A stretch of DNA of 7,726 bases, taken from contig JALRCK010000094.1 in NCBI GenBank assembly GCA_023262305.1, positions 1 to 7,726 on the forward strand, in the 5' to 3' direction. Positions 1 through 7,350 of this stretch are shown here, in pieces. How positions within the stretch are numbered: the first letter of the stretch is position 1; each line of letters opens with the position of its first letter. A model generated the notes under the pieces. The model was not told where the DNA came from, did not search any database, and saw only the letters and a list, made by a program, of their open reading frames with translations. Source of the stretch: Deltaproteobacteria bacterium (GTDB lineage: Bacteria; Bdellovibrionota_C; UBA2361; OMII01). The translations under genes and the position numbers were made by a program.

Positions 1-3
1 GCT

Positions 4-861
4 TCATTCAGACCTGAAGCCCTTAAGCCTCATCCTTCTGCTCACGAATCCATACGTAACGCAGAACCCCACAGCAGCTCCCCCAACATGTGCCGTTGAG
101 CTCACCTCGGGCACCATCATGTCGAAGACGGCTTGAAGGAGCACAATCTGTGTCATGGAATTGAGCTGTGCCTTTGCCACCACACTCCCAGTGTATCGAT
201 ACGCCAGCAGCGCGATTGCAGCTTGAGTTCCCACGAGCCCGAGCACGCTAGCCGATGCTCCAAGGAGTATGATCGGATGGGGATCCGGGGAGAGTTGTGA
301 TACGCCCCACGCGATCAACATTCCTCCTGCGCCACTGATGAGATAAAGCATAACGTAACGCCAAAATCCGAGCATCGCCTCAACGGTTCGGCCTAAAATC
401 CACAGACCGAGCATGTTGAAGGCGAGGTGCATGGCGCCCCAGTGAAGGAACTGTGCTGTAAAGATGCGCCACCACTCACCCTCAGCCAGGAGGGGACTAA
501 AAACTGCTCCGAGCTCAACGAATTCAGCGGCGTCGTTGGTGGCGCCTTTGCTGGCTTGAACGATGAAGACCGCTATGTTTAAGCCGATCAGCAATTTGGT
601 TGCGGGGCTGGGCAGGCTTGGTTGTGGGGCTCTCTTGTGAGTGTAGCGTTTGATAGAGACGATGTAGAGAGCAAGGATTCCAAGTGCGATGTACCCCGAT
701 GTCTGGGGCATGAGCAGCCAGGCAAGACCGCATCCTGCAAGCGCACTGATGTTTGCCCGTATCATCCAGCGCGGAATATGATCTCTAAACTTCATGATGT
801 TGTAGAGGTCTGCCAGGAGATTGAGGAGGGAGACGAGCAGGAGGACGAAGTTTATATCCAT
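4..861 (-). CDS. Rhomboid-family intramembrane serine protease
   Basis: This is a complete 285-residue polytopic membrane protein predicted to cleave other membrane proteins within the bilayer. The rhomboid core is clear: WWRIFTAQFLH at 130-140, the TM2 motif with H140, H145 and N149, the nucleophile motif GAS with Ser203, and the catalytic His258 in AHVGGAAVGF. The Ser-His dyad is therefore intact. The residue after Ser203 is Ala where Gly is commonest (GASA instead of GASG). Three further hydrophobic segments precede the core, at about 3-20, 35-51 and 53-70, followed by a basic, Pro-rich linker (71-87). The core helices lie at about 88-102, 139-157, 167-187, 198-220, 232-251 and 255-273. 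The ATG at 861 was chosen because hydrophobic sequence starts there. The frame stays open to 1041, but that extension looks non-coding and would overlap the start of acnA. No strong ribosome binding site is visible. The substrate is unknown. It is divergent from acnA. Confidence 0.9.
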   Translation of the reverse strand: MDINFVLLLVSLLNLLADLYNIMKFRDHIPRWMIRANISALAGCGLAWLLMPQTSGYIALGILALYIVSIKRYTHKRAPQPSLPSPATKLLIGLNIAVFIVQASKGATNDAAEFVELGAVFSPLLAEGEWWRIFTAQFLHWGAMHLAFNMLGLWILGRTVEAMLGFWRYVMLYLISGAGGMLIAWGVSQLSPDPHPIILLGASASVLGLVGTQAAIALLAYRYTGSVVAKAQLNSMTQIVLLQAVFDMMVPEVSSTAHVGGAAVGFCVTYGFVSRRMRLKGFRSE

Positions 862-958
862 GAAAACTTTCGCTGAGGGTACCCTGCGGGGGAGCTTCGA
901 GCAATGATCCTGTTGAGTGTGTGAGGGGCGATAATCCGGCGCAAACGCGAATAAAATC

Positions 959-987
959 ATTGTGTGAGAGCGCCTTAGCCGTGTAAA
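959..987 (-). promoter_or_regulatory. Candidate sigma-70 promoter for the rhomboid gene
   Basis: Read on the minus strand, TTTACA (982-987, five of six matches to TTGACA) is followed by exactly 17 bases and then CACAAT (959-964, four of six matches to TATAAT). This would start transcription near 952 and give a leader of roughly 90 bases before the rhomboid ATG at 861. The -10 element overlaps one copy of an 8-bp direct repeat. The call is by eye only. I saw no equally good promoter pointing toward acnA. Confidence 0.35.
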
Positions 988-1032
988 AAAGGGCCTACAT
1001 AAATTCACGGATCCATCCGACTTAGGTGACTC

Positions 1033-3768
1033 ATGACACACAATCTCTTCAATACGCTCAAAGAGTTTACGACCGGCTCAGGCGCTCGGGCGAAGTTTTA
1101 CTCCCTTCCCGATCTCGAGAAGGCTGGTGTCGGAAAGATCTCCCGCCTTCCAGTATCGATCCGAATCGTTCTTGAGTCTGTGCTAAGGAACTGTGATGGG
1201 GCGCGTGTCGAAGAGCGTAACGTCCGAGAGCTCGCCGCTTGGCAGCCAACTGGAGAGCGAACATCGGAAGTTCCCTTCGTTGTCGCCCGAGTGCTTCTGC
1301 AGGATTTCACTGGGGTGCCTCTTGGTGTTGATCTCGCGGCTATGCGCTCCGCTGTTCAAAAGCTCAAGAAGAGCCCCGGGATGATCGAGCCCCTTGTTCC
1401 GGTTGACCTTGTGATCGACCACTCCGTTCAGGTCGACTATTCGAATCGAAATGACGCACTGCAGCTCAACATGGAGACTGAATTCGAGCGTAACGAGTCA
1501 CGATACCAGTTCCTCAAGTGGTGCAAGCAGGCGTTTAAGTCGTTCAGCGTTGTTCCACCTGGCTTTGGAATCTGTCACCAGGTAAATCTCGAGTACCTCG
1601 CACAGGGAGCGCTGGAGCGCGACGGTGTGTACTTCCCAGACACGCTGGTCGGAACTGATTCACACACAACGATGATCAATGGCCTCGGCGTCGTTGGATG
1701 GGGTGTTGGTGGCATTGAGGCTGAGGCTGCGATGCTTGGACAACCCGTGTATTTCCTCACGCCTGATGTTGTTGGTTTTCACCTTCACGGCAAGCTCTCG
1801 CCTGGTGTTACGGCGACAGACCTCGTTCTCCACATAACGAACGTACTTCGCAAAGCGAAGGTGGTTGGAAAGTTTGTTGAGTTCTTCGGCGAGGGCGCAG
1901 AGACTATCCCTGTTACGGATCGCGCGACTATCGCGAATATGGCCCCTGAATATGGCGCCACGATGGGCTTCTTCCCCGTTGATGAGAGAACATGCGAATA
2001 CCTTACAGCAACAGGGCGGTCTGCTGAGCGAGTTGAGACCTTCCGAAACTACTACAAGGCTCAGGGGCTCTTCGGTATCCCGAAGAAGGGCGAGTGCGAT
2101 TACTCGCAGCTCCTCGACCTCGATCTCTCAACCGTTCAGCCGAGTGTTGCTGGTCCTAAGCGCCCGCAGGATAAGATCGCGCTTGGTAATGTGAAGACGG
2201 CCTTCAGCGATCTCCTCGTTCAGGGGCTTGCCGAGGGTGGATACGGCAAGACGCCTGCTGACCTCGCCAAGAAAGTTTCTGTAACGGTTCCTGTAACTGG
2301 AGTTGGGAGCGTCGATGGTGCGACCACGAATGTTGAGGTAGGCAATGGAGAGGTATTCATCGCCTCAATTACCTCCTGCACCAACACATCAAACCCAAGC
2401 GTGATGCTTGGGGCTGGTATCCTCGCCAAGAAGGCGGTGGAGAAGGGGCTCAAGGTGAAGCCGTTCGTAAAGACCTCTCTTGCGCCGGGATCTCGTGCGG
2501 TGAGTGAGTATCTCTCCAAGACTGGGTTGCAGCCCTTCCTCGACAAGCTCGGCTTTCAAGTAGTTGGGTATGGATGCACAACGTGTATCGGTAATTCAGG
2601 TCCGCTGGACGCCAAAGTAGAGGAGTGCATCACCAAGAATGATCTGGTTGGGGCGGCAGTGCTCTCTGGCAATCGAAACTTTGAGGCTCGCGTACACCAG
2701 AACATAAAGGCGAATTTCTTGATGAGCCCTCCGCTGGTTGTGGCGTTTGCACTCGCGGGAACGGTCAATATCGATCTTACGAAGGACGCGCTCGGAACTG
2801 ACTCGTCGGGGAAGCCGGTCTACCTGAAGGATATCTGGCCAACCTCCGAGGAGATTAATGCGCTCATGCCGCAAGCGTTTAACCCTGAGATGTATCGACG
2901 GCTCTACGGCGATGTGACTGCGCAGAATCCGTTGTGGGACAAAGTTCCATCAAGCACTGGCGTTGTGTACGAGTGGGAGACAAAGTCCACATACATTCAG
3001 GAGCCTCCATACTTTGAAGGGTTTTCGCTCACGCCAAGCGGAGTAGGGCAGGTGGCACATGCGCGTGCACTCGCTATCTTTGGTGATTCAGTTACCACTG
3101 ACCATATCAGCCCAGCGGGCTCGATAAAGAAGGACTCTCCTGCTGGAAAGTACCTCATCAGCCGAGGCGTTGATGTGAAGGACTTCAACAGCTACGGCGC
3201 TCGTCGCGGAACGCACGATGTGATGGTTCGCGGGACGTTCGCTAACGTGCGAATTAAAAACTTGATGGTTCCGGGTGTTGAGGGAGGCGTGACGAAGTTC
3301 CAGCCTACAGGAGAGACGATGCCGATCTTCGACGCCGCGATGAAGTACGCAGAGAAGTTGACCCCGCTGATCGTTTTTGCAGGGCAGGAGTATGGGACCG
3401 GAAGCTCCCGCGATTGGGCAGCGAAGGGGACAAGGCTCTTGGGCATTAAGGCTGTAGTGGCAGAGAGCTTTGAGCGCATTCACCGCAGTAATCTGATCGG
3501 TATGGGCGTCTTGCCGTTCCAGTTTGTGAACGGACAGACCGCTAAGTCGATCGGATTGACCGGAACGGAGGAGTTCACCATTCAAGGGCTCGAAGGTGCT
3601 GACAGTATTCGACCTGGTAAGGAGGTCGTGTTGGTGGTTAAGCGTGCTGATGGTACGAGCCTTGAAGTTCCGCTGCGACTTCGAATCGATACGAATATCG
3701 AAGTTGAATACTACAAGCACGGTGGCATCCTGCCATATGTGTTGCGGCAGCTCGTTTCGAAGAATTAG
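1033..3768 (+). CDS. acnA: Aconitate hydratase A (aconitase, AcnA/IRP1 type)
   Basis: Cytoplasmic [4Fe-4S] enzyme that interconverts citrate and isocitrate through cis-aconitate in the TCA cycle. At 911 residues it is slightly longer than E. coli AcnA (about 891), and by recall it aligns closely along its whole length. The cluster cysteines are Cys449 ([13 protein letters not shown]), Cys515 and Cys518 ([12 protein letters not shown]). Other family landmarks are DHS at 129-131, GTDSHTT at 207-213, LAPGSR ending at Arg488, SGNRNFEAR, and the C-terminal swivel domain with [14 protein letters not shown] and [12 protein letters not shown] (788-798), which supplies substrate-binding Ser and Arg. 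No key residue is missing. The ATG at 1033 has AGGTGA at 1024-1029 at suitable spacing, which fixes the start. It is probably transcribed alone: the rhomboid gene is divergent and the next gene begins 163 bp downstream. Some homologues bind RNA when the cluster is lost; nothing in this sequence tests that. Confidence 0.98.
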   Translation: MTHNLFNTLKEFTTGSGARAKFYSLPDLEKAGVGKISRLPVSIRIVLESVLRNCDGARVEERNVRELAAWQPTGERTSEVPFVVARVLLQDFTGVPLGVDLAAMRSAVQKLKKSPGMIEPLVPVDLVIDHSVQVDYSNRNDALQLNMETEFERNESRYQFLKWCKQAFKSFSVVPPGFGICHQVNLEYLAQGALERDGVYFPDTLVGTDSHTTMINGLGVVGWGVGGIEAEAAMLGQPVYFLTPDVVGFHLHGKLSPGVTATDLVLHITNVLRKAKVVGKFVEFFGEGAETIPVTDRATIANMAPEYGATMGFFPVDERTCEYLTATGRSAERVETFRNYYKAQGLFGIPKKGECDYSQLLDLDLSTVQPSVAGPKRPQDKIALGNVKTAFSDLLVQGLAEGGYGKTPADLAKKVSVTVPVTGVGSVDGATTNVEVGNGEVFIASITSCTNTSNPSVMLGAGILAKKAVEKGLKVKPFVKTSLAPGSRAVSEYLSKTGLQPFLDKLGFQVVGYGCTTCIGNSGPLDAKVEECITKNDLVGAAVLSGNRNFEARVHQNIKANFLMSPPLVVAFALAGTVNIDLTKDALGTDSSGKPVYLKDIWPTSEEINALMPQAFNPEMYRRLYGDVTAQNPLWDKVPSSTGVVYEWETKSTYIQEPPYFEGFSLTPSGVGQVAHARALAIFGDSVTTDHISPAGSIKKDSPAGKYLISRGVDVKDFNSYGARRGTHDVMVRGTFANVRIKNLMVPGVEGGVTKFQPTGETMPIFDAAMKYAEKLTPLIVFAGQEYGTGSSRDWAAKGTRLLGIKAVVAESFERIHRSNLIGMGVLPFQFVNGQTAKSIGLTGTEEFTIQGLEGADSIRPGKEVVLVVKRADGTSLEVPLRLRIDTNIEVEYYKHGGILPYVLRQLVSKN

Positions 3769-3815
3769 CGGTTCGCAACGAGCCGGATATCACCGCGCGG
3801 ATCGAATTAATTTGC

Positions 3816-3852
3816 GGCCCTGGTTGCATCACGGAGCAACGATCGCCAGGCC
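3816..3852 (+). repeat. Imperfect inverted repeat downstream of acnA, possible mRNA 3' end
   Basis: GTTGC (3823-3827) and GCAAC (3836-3840) pair across an 8-base loop. Outside them, GGCCCTG (3816-3822) pairs with CAGGCC (3847-3852) if one C bulges on the left and six bases bulge on the right. The hairpin begins 47 bases past the acnA stop. There is no run of T after it, so it does not look like a standard intrinsic terminator. It could stabilise the 3' end of the acnA message, or be chance. Confidence 0.3.
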
Positions 3853-3931
3853 ATTCTGTATGGATGTTGCTAAAACGCTGCTTTGACTTGCTTTTTCCTT
3901 ATATTCTGACCTTTCAAGTTCGGCAGCAAAA

Positions 3932-5332
3932 ATGCCGATGACTGTACTCATGGAAACTATCCTCGTCATTGAGGACGACACATCCCTGCGAGAGGTTCTG
4001 TGCACCGTTCTTCAAACTGGTGGATTCGCTGTGCATAGCGCGGCGAGTGCCGAGGAGTCGCTGCCTATCTTAAAGGTCGAGCGGCTCGATTGCATTCTCG
4101 CTGATTTCAAGCTTCCCGGGATGCACGGCATCGAGCTCCTTCGCAAAGTTCGTGAGCAATTTCCAAGGCTCCCGTATGTGCTCATGACGGCCTTCGGCTC
4201 TGTTGCTGTGGCGGTTGAGGCGATGAAGTCTGGGGCGACTGACTACATTTCGAAACCGTTCGAGCCCTCGACCCTTGGATCCATGCTTCGAGATGTTATC
4301 AAGCACAACCGGATCATTGACCGAGAGGGCGCGGATCGAGCCAAGAGGCAACGCGGATTCTTCACGGTATCTCCCGCTCTTGAGAAGATCCTCGCGCAGG
4401 CACGGCATGTGGCGAAGGTGGATAGCTCGGTGCTGATTCTCGGCGAGAGCGGAACCGGCAAGGAGGTTCTCGCTCGATACCTTCACGAGCATAGCGAGCG
4501 TCGCGACAAGCCATTTGTCGCGGTGAATTGTGCCGCGATTCCGCAAGACCTCTTGGAGAGTGAGTTCTTTGGGCATGAGGCAGGCGCATTCACCGGTGCC
4601 ACGCAATCGCGCGTGGGGGTGCTTGAGCTCGCATCGGCAGGAACGGTTTTCCTTGATGAGGTTGGAGACATGCCTCCACTCCTCCAAGTAAAGCTCCTAC
4701 GAGCGCTGCAAGAGCATGAGATTCGGCACGTGGGAGGTAACAAGCAGATCCGTGTCTATCCCCGTATCATAGCAGCGACAAATCGGGATGTAGAAGCAGA
4801 GATCGCGTCTGGCGAGATGCGTGAGGATTTTTACTATCGTTTGGCGGTGATTACGTTCAACCTCCCTCCGTTGCGTGAACGTAAAGAGGACATCTTGCCG
4901 ATGGTTGAGCGCAGCATACGGCACTTCGCCGCTACCATGGGCAAGGAGAACATCACGATAGACCCCGTAGCCCAAGATATGCTGCTGTCGTATTCGTGGC
5001 CAGGAAACGTGCGAGAGCTTGAGAACGTTATCGAGCGCGCCGTCTTGATGTGTGACCACGTCATCCAAGCGGAGCACCTTGGAATTTATGTTCGCCTCGA
5101 TCTCGCGGCTATCGAAGAATCGATCAAGACCTTGCCAGAGATAGCTTCACAAGCTGTCCACAAGGCTGAGGCGCAGGCGATCGAGAGAGCGCTCCATGTG
5201 ACGGGTGGGAACAAGTCAAAAGCAGCTGAAATTCTTGGAGTGAGCTACAAGACGCTCCTCAATAAGGTAAAAGAATACAATATCGCGTGTGGCGACCGTC
5301 ATGACAGCCACGACGACGGCGCGAAAAGCTAA
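3932..5332 (+). CDS. NtrC-family sigma-54-dependent response regulator
   Basis: A 466-residue transcription activator with the standard three-domain order. The receiver (about 9-125) has the acidic pair Asp15/Asp16, phospho-acceptor Asp58 (LADFKLPGMHG), Thr86 and Lys108, so it should be phosphorylatable. The AAA+ sigma-54 interaction domain (about 143-370) has Walker A GESGTGK (171-177), the sigma-54-contacting loop GAFTGA (218-223), Walker B VFLDE (239-243), and REDFYYRL and WPGNVRELEN. A Fis-type helix-turn-helix lies at about 420-449 (GGNKSKAAEILGVSYKTLLNKV). It therefore hydrolyses ATP to open sigma-54 promoters. The last 16 residues are rich in His and Asp and fall outside any known domain. 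The start is uncertain: ATGs at 3932, 3938 and 3950 are all possible, none has a clear ribosome binding site, and 3950 would put METILVIEDD at the N-terminus, as is usual in this family. No histidine kinase is adjacent, so the partner and regulon are unknown. Confidence 0.96.
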   Translation: MPMTVLMETILVIEDDTSLREVLCTVLQTGGFAVHSAASAEESLPILKVERLDCILADFKLPGMHGIELLRKVREQFPRLPYVLMTAFGSVAVAVEAMKSGATDYISKPFEPSTLGSMLRDVIKHNRIIDREGADRAKRQRGFFTVSPALEKILAQARHVAKVDSSVLILGESGTGKEVLARYLHEHSERRDKPFVAVNCAAIPQDLLESEFFGHEAGAFTGATQSRVGVLELASAGTVFLDEVGDMPPLLQVKLLRALQEHEIRHVGGNKQIRVYPRIIAATNRDVEAEIASGEMREDFYYRLAVITFNLPPLRERKEDILPMVERSIRHFAATMGKENITIDPVAQDMLLSYSWPGNVRELENVIERAVLMCDHVIQAEHLGIYVRLDLAAIEESIKTLPEIASQAVHKAEAQAIERALHVTGGNKSKAAEILGVSYKTLLNKVKEYNIACGDRHDSHDDGAKS

Positions 5333-6195
5333 CGATCAATTTCAGCCAAGAAAGCCCCTACGAGAGACTGAAGGTGGGTCCATTCACTTGCGCCGAGTGA
5401 GGTTTGATCAATTATCAGGTGCTCTTTGAGTAAGCCGTCCGAGGGTGCAGGATGGATGAGTTCAACCCGCCATTGGGGGGCAAGGTGATGCCCCTGAATC
5501 CACCTCCTCGTGCCCTCCTCTGACACAAGCTCATCCTTCGGATTAAGAATCACAAGGGTTTGAATCTTCTTTAATCGGGTGGCGTTTTGAATCGATCCCA
5601 TCGTTTCATAGAGGGCGAGCGTATTTGCGTACCAGAAGATTGGTGTTAGCTCGTATCGACGATACGCTGGTGGGGCGAGGTTGGGGACAGACCATGAGAG
5701 AGGCGGAGGGATACTTAGGGTTGTCGCTATATCTGCAAATGTTCGTAACGAGATCGCGGGAGCCAGAAGGATCATCCCCCGCGGTGTCGGGATATGTGAG
5801 TTGGAGTCGAACGCGTTGGTGAGAAGGAGCCCGCCAATCGAGTATCCCAACGCGTAGAAGGGTAGGTCGGGAAAACGGGATTGGATGGTTGCGGTGGCCT
5901 CGACGACATCTCGCTGCCATTCGGCAACATCAAAGGGCTCTCCCTGTGGTTCGTTATGCCCTCGCAGAGTTGTGCGATAGGAGTGGAATCCTTGGCTCGC
6001 GAGGAATCCACAGAGGGGATCGAGCGCACTCGGCTTCAGGTTGAGTCCGTGCACAACAAGAAAGACCCCTTTTGGGTTGGTGTCAGTTGAAAATGCCCAG
6101 CGGGGGTTCTCGCTGGGGTCTGGCGGATGCGGCGTGGCGGGTCGAACACATGCCGAGATGAGTAACGCGCAGGCAATAAAGAAGAGGGCTCTCAT
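5329..6195 (-). CDS. Alpha/beta-hydrolase lipoprotein (lysophospholipase or monoacylglycerol lipase-like)
   Basis: A 288-residue protein starting with a short lipoprotein signal peptide, MRALFFIACALLISAC. The lipobox ISAC places the acylated cysteine at position 16. Val follows the cysteine, not Asp, which in the E. coli sorting rule favours the outer membrane. The body is an alpha/beta-hydrolase: VVHG at 47-50 (oxyanion region), nucleophile elbow GYSIGG with Ser119, and likely Asp221 (ILNPKDELV) and His259 (KEHLI) completing the triad. The overall pattern resembles serine lipases of the monoacylglycerol lipase or lysophospholipase group; the actual substrate is unknown. A TTG at 6213 is in frame six codons upstream, but the ATG at 6195 leaves a textbook signal peptide and was preferred. 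It lies 75 bp downstream of flgM on the same strand, with no obvious promoter between them, so co-transcription is likely. Its stop overlaps that of the convergent regulator gene. Confidence 0.88.
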   Translation of the reverse strand: MRALFFIACALLISACVRPATPHPPDPSENPRWAFSTDTNPKGVFLVVHGLNLKPSALDPLCGFLASQGFHSYRTTLRGHNEPQGEPFDVAEWQRDVVEATATIQSRFPDLPFYALGYSIGGLLLTNAFDSNSHIPTPRGMILLAPAISLRTFADIATTLSIPPPLSWSVPNLAPPAYRRYELTPIFWYANTLALYETMGSIQNATRLKKIQTLVILNPKDELVSEEGTRRWIQGHHLAPQWRVELIHPAPSDGLLKEHLIIDQTSLGASEWTHLQSLVGAFLAEIDR

Positions 6196-6210
6196 GTATG
6201 ACGTGCCATC

Positions 6211-6245
6211 CAAAGACGTTGCTTCGCTCGATTGCGATGTCTTTG
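6211..6245. repeat. Inverted repeat between flgM and the hydrolase gene
   Basis: CAAAGAC (6211-6217) and GTCTTTG (6239-6245) are perfect 7-base arms, with a nested TCGC (6224-6227) and GCGA (6234-6237). It sits just upstream of the hydrolase ATG at 6195 and could form a stem in the flgM-hydrolase transcript or mark a protein binding site. Arms of this length are common by chance in a window of this size. Confidence 0.25.
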
Positions 6246-6270
6246 AGAAGTATTACGCGCGTGAAGGGGG

Positions 6271-6564
6271 TTAGGCTAGATCGCGTAGCACGGAGACGGC
6301 GACCTTTTCTTTGTCTACCTTGTAGTTCCCGCTTCTCACGTCCGCCTTGATCTGCTGAACCCGGGCAGCGCGAGCTTTCTCGGGGTCTTCAAGGGGCACA
6401 CGATTGGTGGGCTGCAGCTTGCTTGAGAACACAACTGCGTCAGCCCCTCCCTGAGGAGAGCCCTGTGTTTGAGTTGCTTGCGGGGTAACTACCTTGGTGG
6501 GTGTGACCGCGGGTACCGCGTCAGTGTTCGCGGCGAAGAGGTTGCTTATTTTGTTAATGCCCAT
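6271..6564 (-). CDS. flgM: FlgM-like anti-sigma-28 factor
   Basis: A 97-residue protein, the same length as enteric FlgM. FlgM binds sigma-28 (FliA) in the cytoplasm and blocks late flagellar gene transcription until it is exported through the finished hook-basal body. The N-terminal half is low in complexity, rich in Thr, Pro, Gln and Ala and probably disordered, as in known FlgM proteins. The C-terminal part (about 60-97) carries the conserved sigma-binding pattern: ARVQQIKADVRSGNYKVD at 67-84 followed by KVAVSVLRDL. The ATG at 6564 is preceded on the minus strand by GGAAGAAGAAC, a good ribosome binding site. The longer open frame up to 6684 lacks FlgM character and was rejected. No other flagellar gene is in the window, which is unusual, since flgM often sits beside flagellar genes. 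The alpha/beta-hydrolase lipoprotein gene lies immediately downstream. Confidence 0.82.
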   Translation of the reverse strand: MGINKISNLFAANTDAVPAVTPTKVVTPQATQTQGSPQGGADAVVFSSKLQPTNRVPLEDPEKARAARVQQIKADVRSGNYKVDKEKVAVSVLRDLA

Positions 6565-6687
6565 GTTCTTCTTCCATGACACATACGACAAATGGATTCC
6601 GGTATTGCGTAGCTCAGCATGAGCAGCGCAGGCTCCGTTTTGCCGTCCATGGCAGAAGAGAAACAGCCTCCGTTCTGTACACACACT

Positions 6688-6715
6688 GGGTCGGTCAGTT
6701 CCCGCAAAAACTTTA
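6688..6715 (-). promoter_or_regulatory. Sigma-28-like promoter candidate upstream of flgM
   Basis: On the minus strand TAAAGTTT (6708-6715) matches the enteric sigma-28 -35 consensus at all eight bases. After 12 bases (consensus 11) comes ACCGACCC (6688-6695), which keeps only the CCGA core of GCCGATAA. The spacing and the poor 3' half of the -10 weaken the call. It faces flgM, and in enterics flgM is itself partly transcribed by sigma-28. The leader would be about 120 bases. Confidence 0.28.
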
Positions 6716-6819
6716 TAGGAATTTCAAAAAAAGATCCCCGGTTAATTCAGCTGGTTGCGTGCATCCTGGGTGGCAGCCTGGCCCCACTCATACGGGACCA
6801 CAGGTATTGTTGCACGGTA

Positions 6820-6828
6820 TGGTATAGA
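6820..6828 (+). promoter_or_regulatory. Possible extended -10 promoter for rlmH
   Basis: TGGTATAGA fits the extended -10 form TGn followed by TATAGA (four of six matches to TATAAT). Transcription would start near 6835, about 24 bases before the rlmH ATG. No convincing -35 element lies 16-18 bases upstream, so this is tentative. Confidence 0.22.
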
Positions 6829-6858
6829 GGAGTTTCTTAGGGAGATGTGGTGGATCCT

Positions 6859-7326
6859 ATGAAGATAGTGGTGCTTAGTGTCGGCAGGGTTCGGCAGCAT
6901 TTCGTTGTGCAAGGGGAAGCCGAGTACTTGCAGCGCATCAAGGGGAGTTTTTCTGTCGAACTCGTTGAGCTTGGAATGGAATCTCCGGAATCGATGAGCC
7001 CTGCCGAGGTGCAGGCGCGAGAGGCTGATGAGGTCTTAAAGAAGGTTAAGTCGTATGACTACCTTGTGGTGCTTGATGAGCGAGGGCAGAGCACAGACTC
7101 GAAGCGGTTTAGTGATTTCCTTCAAAAACGTATGAACTCGGGGATTAAAACGCTCTGCTTTGTCATAGGGGGTGCCTTTGGCTTTGCCGAAAAAGTTAGA
7201 CACGAGGCGGACTCCATCATATCTTTGTCAGCGCTTACGTTTCCACATCAAGTTACGCGACTTCTTCTCGTCGAGCAGCTCTATCGAGCGCACACCTTGA
7301 TGAAGGGGATTAGCTATCACAAGTAG
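6859..7326 (+). CDS. rlmH: 23S rRNA (pseudouridine1915-N3)-methyltransferase RlmH
   Basis: A SPOUT-class methyltransferase that uses S-adenosylmethionine to N3-methylate pseudouridine 1915 in helix 69 of 23S rRNA, acting on assembled 70S ribosomes. The product from this start is 155 residues, the same as E. coli RlmH. Family landmarks are the N-terminal MKIVVLSVGR, YLVVLDERGQ (68-77), the cofactor-binding knot loop FVIGGAFGF (101-109), and the C-terminal ISLSALTFPHQVTRLLLVEQLYRA ... YHK (motif segments from 121 to 155). A GTG at 6847 would add four residues, but its ribosome binding site would be too close. The ATG at 6859 has GGTGG about five bases upstream and matches the family's N-terminus. 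The usual companion in many bacteria, rsfS, is not visible here. Instead a YbjN-like gene begins 24 bp downstream. Confidence 0.97.
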   Translation: MKIVVLSVGRVRQHFVVQGEAEYLQRIKGSFSVELVELGMESPESMSPAEVQAREADEVLKKVKSYDYLVVLDERGQSTDSKRFSDFLQKRMNSGIKTLCFVIGGAFGFAEKVRHEADSIISLSALTFPHQVTRLLLVEQLYRAHTLMKGISYHK

Positions 7327-7350
7327 CGTTGTTCAAACTGAGATCTCACT

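Larger units (their letters stand above)
6565..6846. other. Divergent intergenic region between flgM and rlmH
   Basis: About 280 bases with no credible gene; overlapping short open frames here have no recognisable content. It must hold the promoters for both the flgM and rlmH units. Candidate elements are listed separately. GCTCA-GCA-TGAGC at 6612-6624 is a small inverted repeat of unknown meaning. Confidence 0.6.

Noticed and set aside
876..885. Ten-base palindrome AGGGTACCCT upstream of the rhomboid start
   Set aside because: Several palindromes of this length are expected by chance in a window this size, and nothing else marks it as an operator.
862..1041. Upstream extension of the rhomboid reading frame by 60 codons
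   Set aside because: It would overlap the acnA start, has Cys/Arg/His-rich content with no hydrophobic or conserved pattern, and covers the spacer that must hold promoters.
3088..3720. Open frame of 210 codons on the minus strand inside acnA
   Set aside because: It lies antisense within an unmistakable aconitase, shows no recognisable motif, and such frames are common opposite long coding regions.
3883..3907. TTGACT and TATATT as a sigma-70 promoter for the response regulator
   Set aside because: The elements are individually good, but only 11-13 bases separate them, too short for a normal sigma-70 promoter.
4070..4687. Open frame of 205 codons on the minus strand inside the response regulator
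   Set aside because: It is antisense to the conserved receiver and ATPase regions, its composition is unlike a real protein, and it has no supporting start signal.
6196..6213. TTG start at 6213 for the hydrolase
   Set aside because: It adds six polar residues before a clean lipoprotein signal peptide that begins at the ATG at 6195.
6601..6660. tRNA-like stretch GTAGCTCAGCATGAGC
   Set aside because: It resembles a D-arm only. The loop lacks the GG, no T-arm TTCGA sequence follows, and no acceptor stem can be paired.
6576..6840. Two overlapping short plus-strand open frames between flgM and rlmH
   Set aside because: They have no ribosome binding site or coding character, and they occupy the only space available for two divergent promoters.
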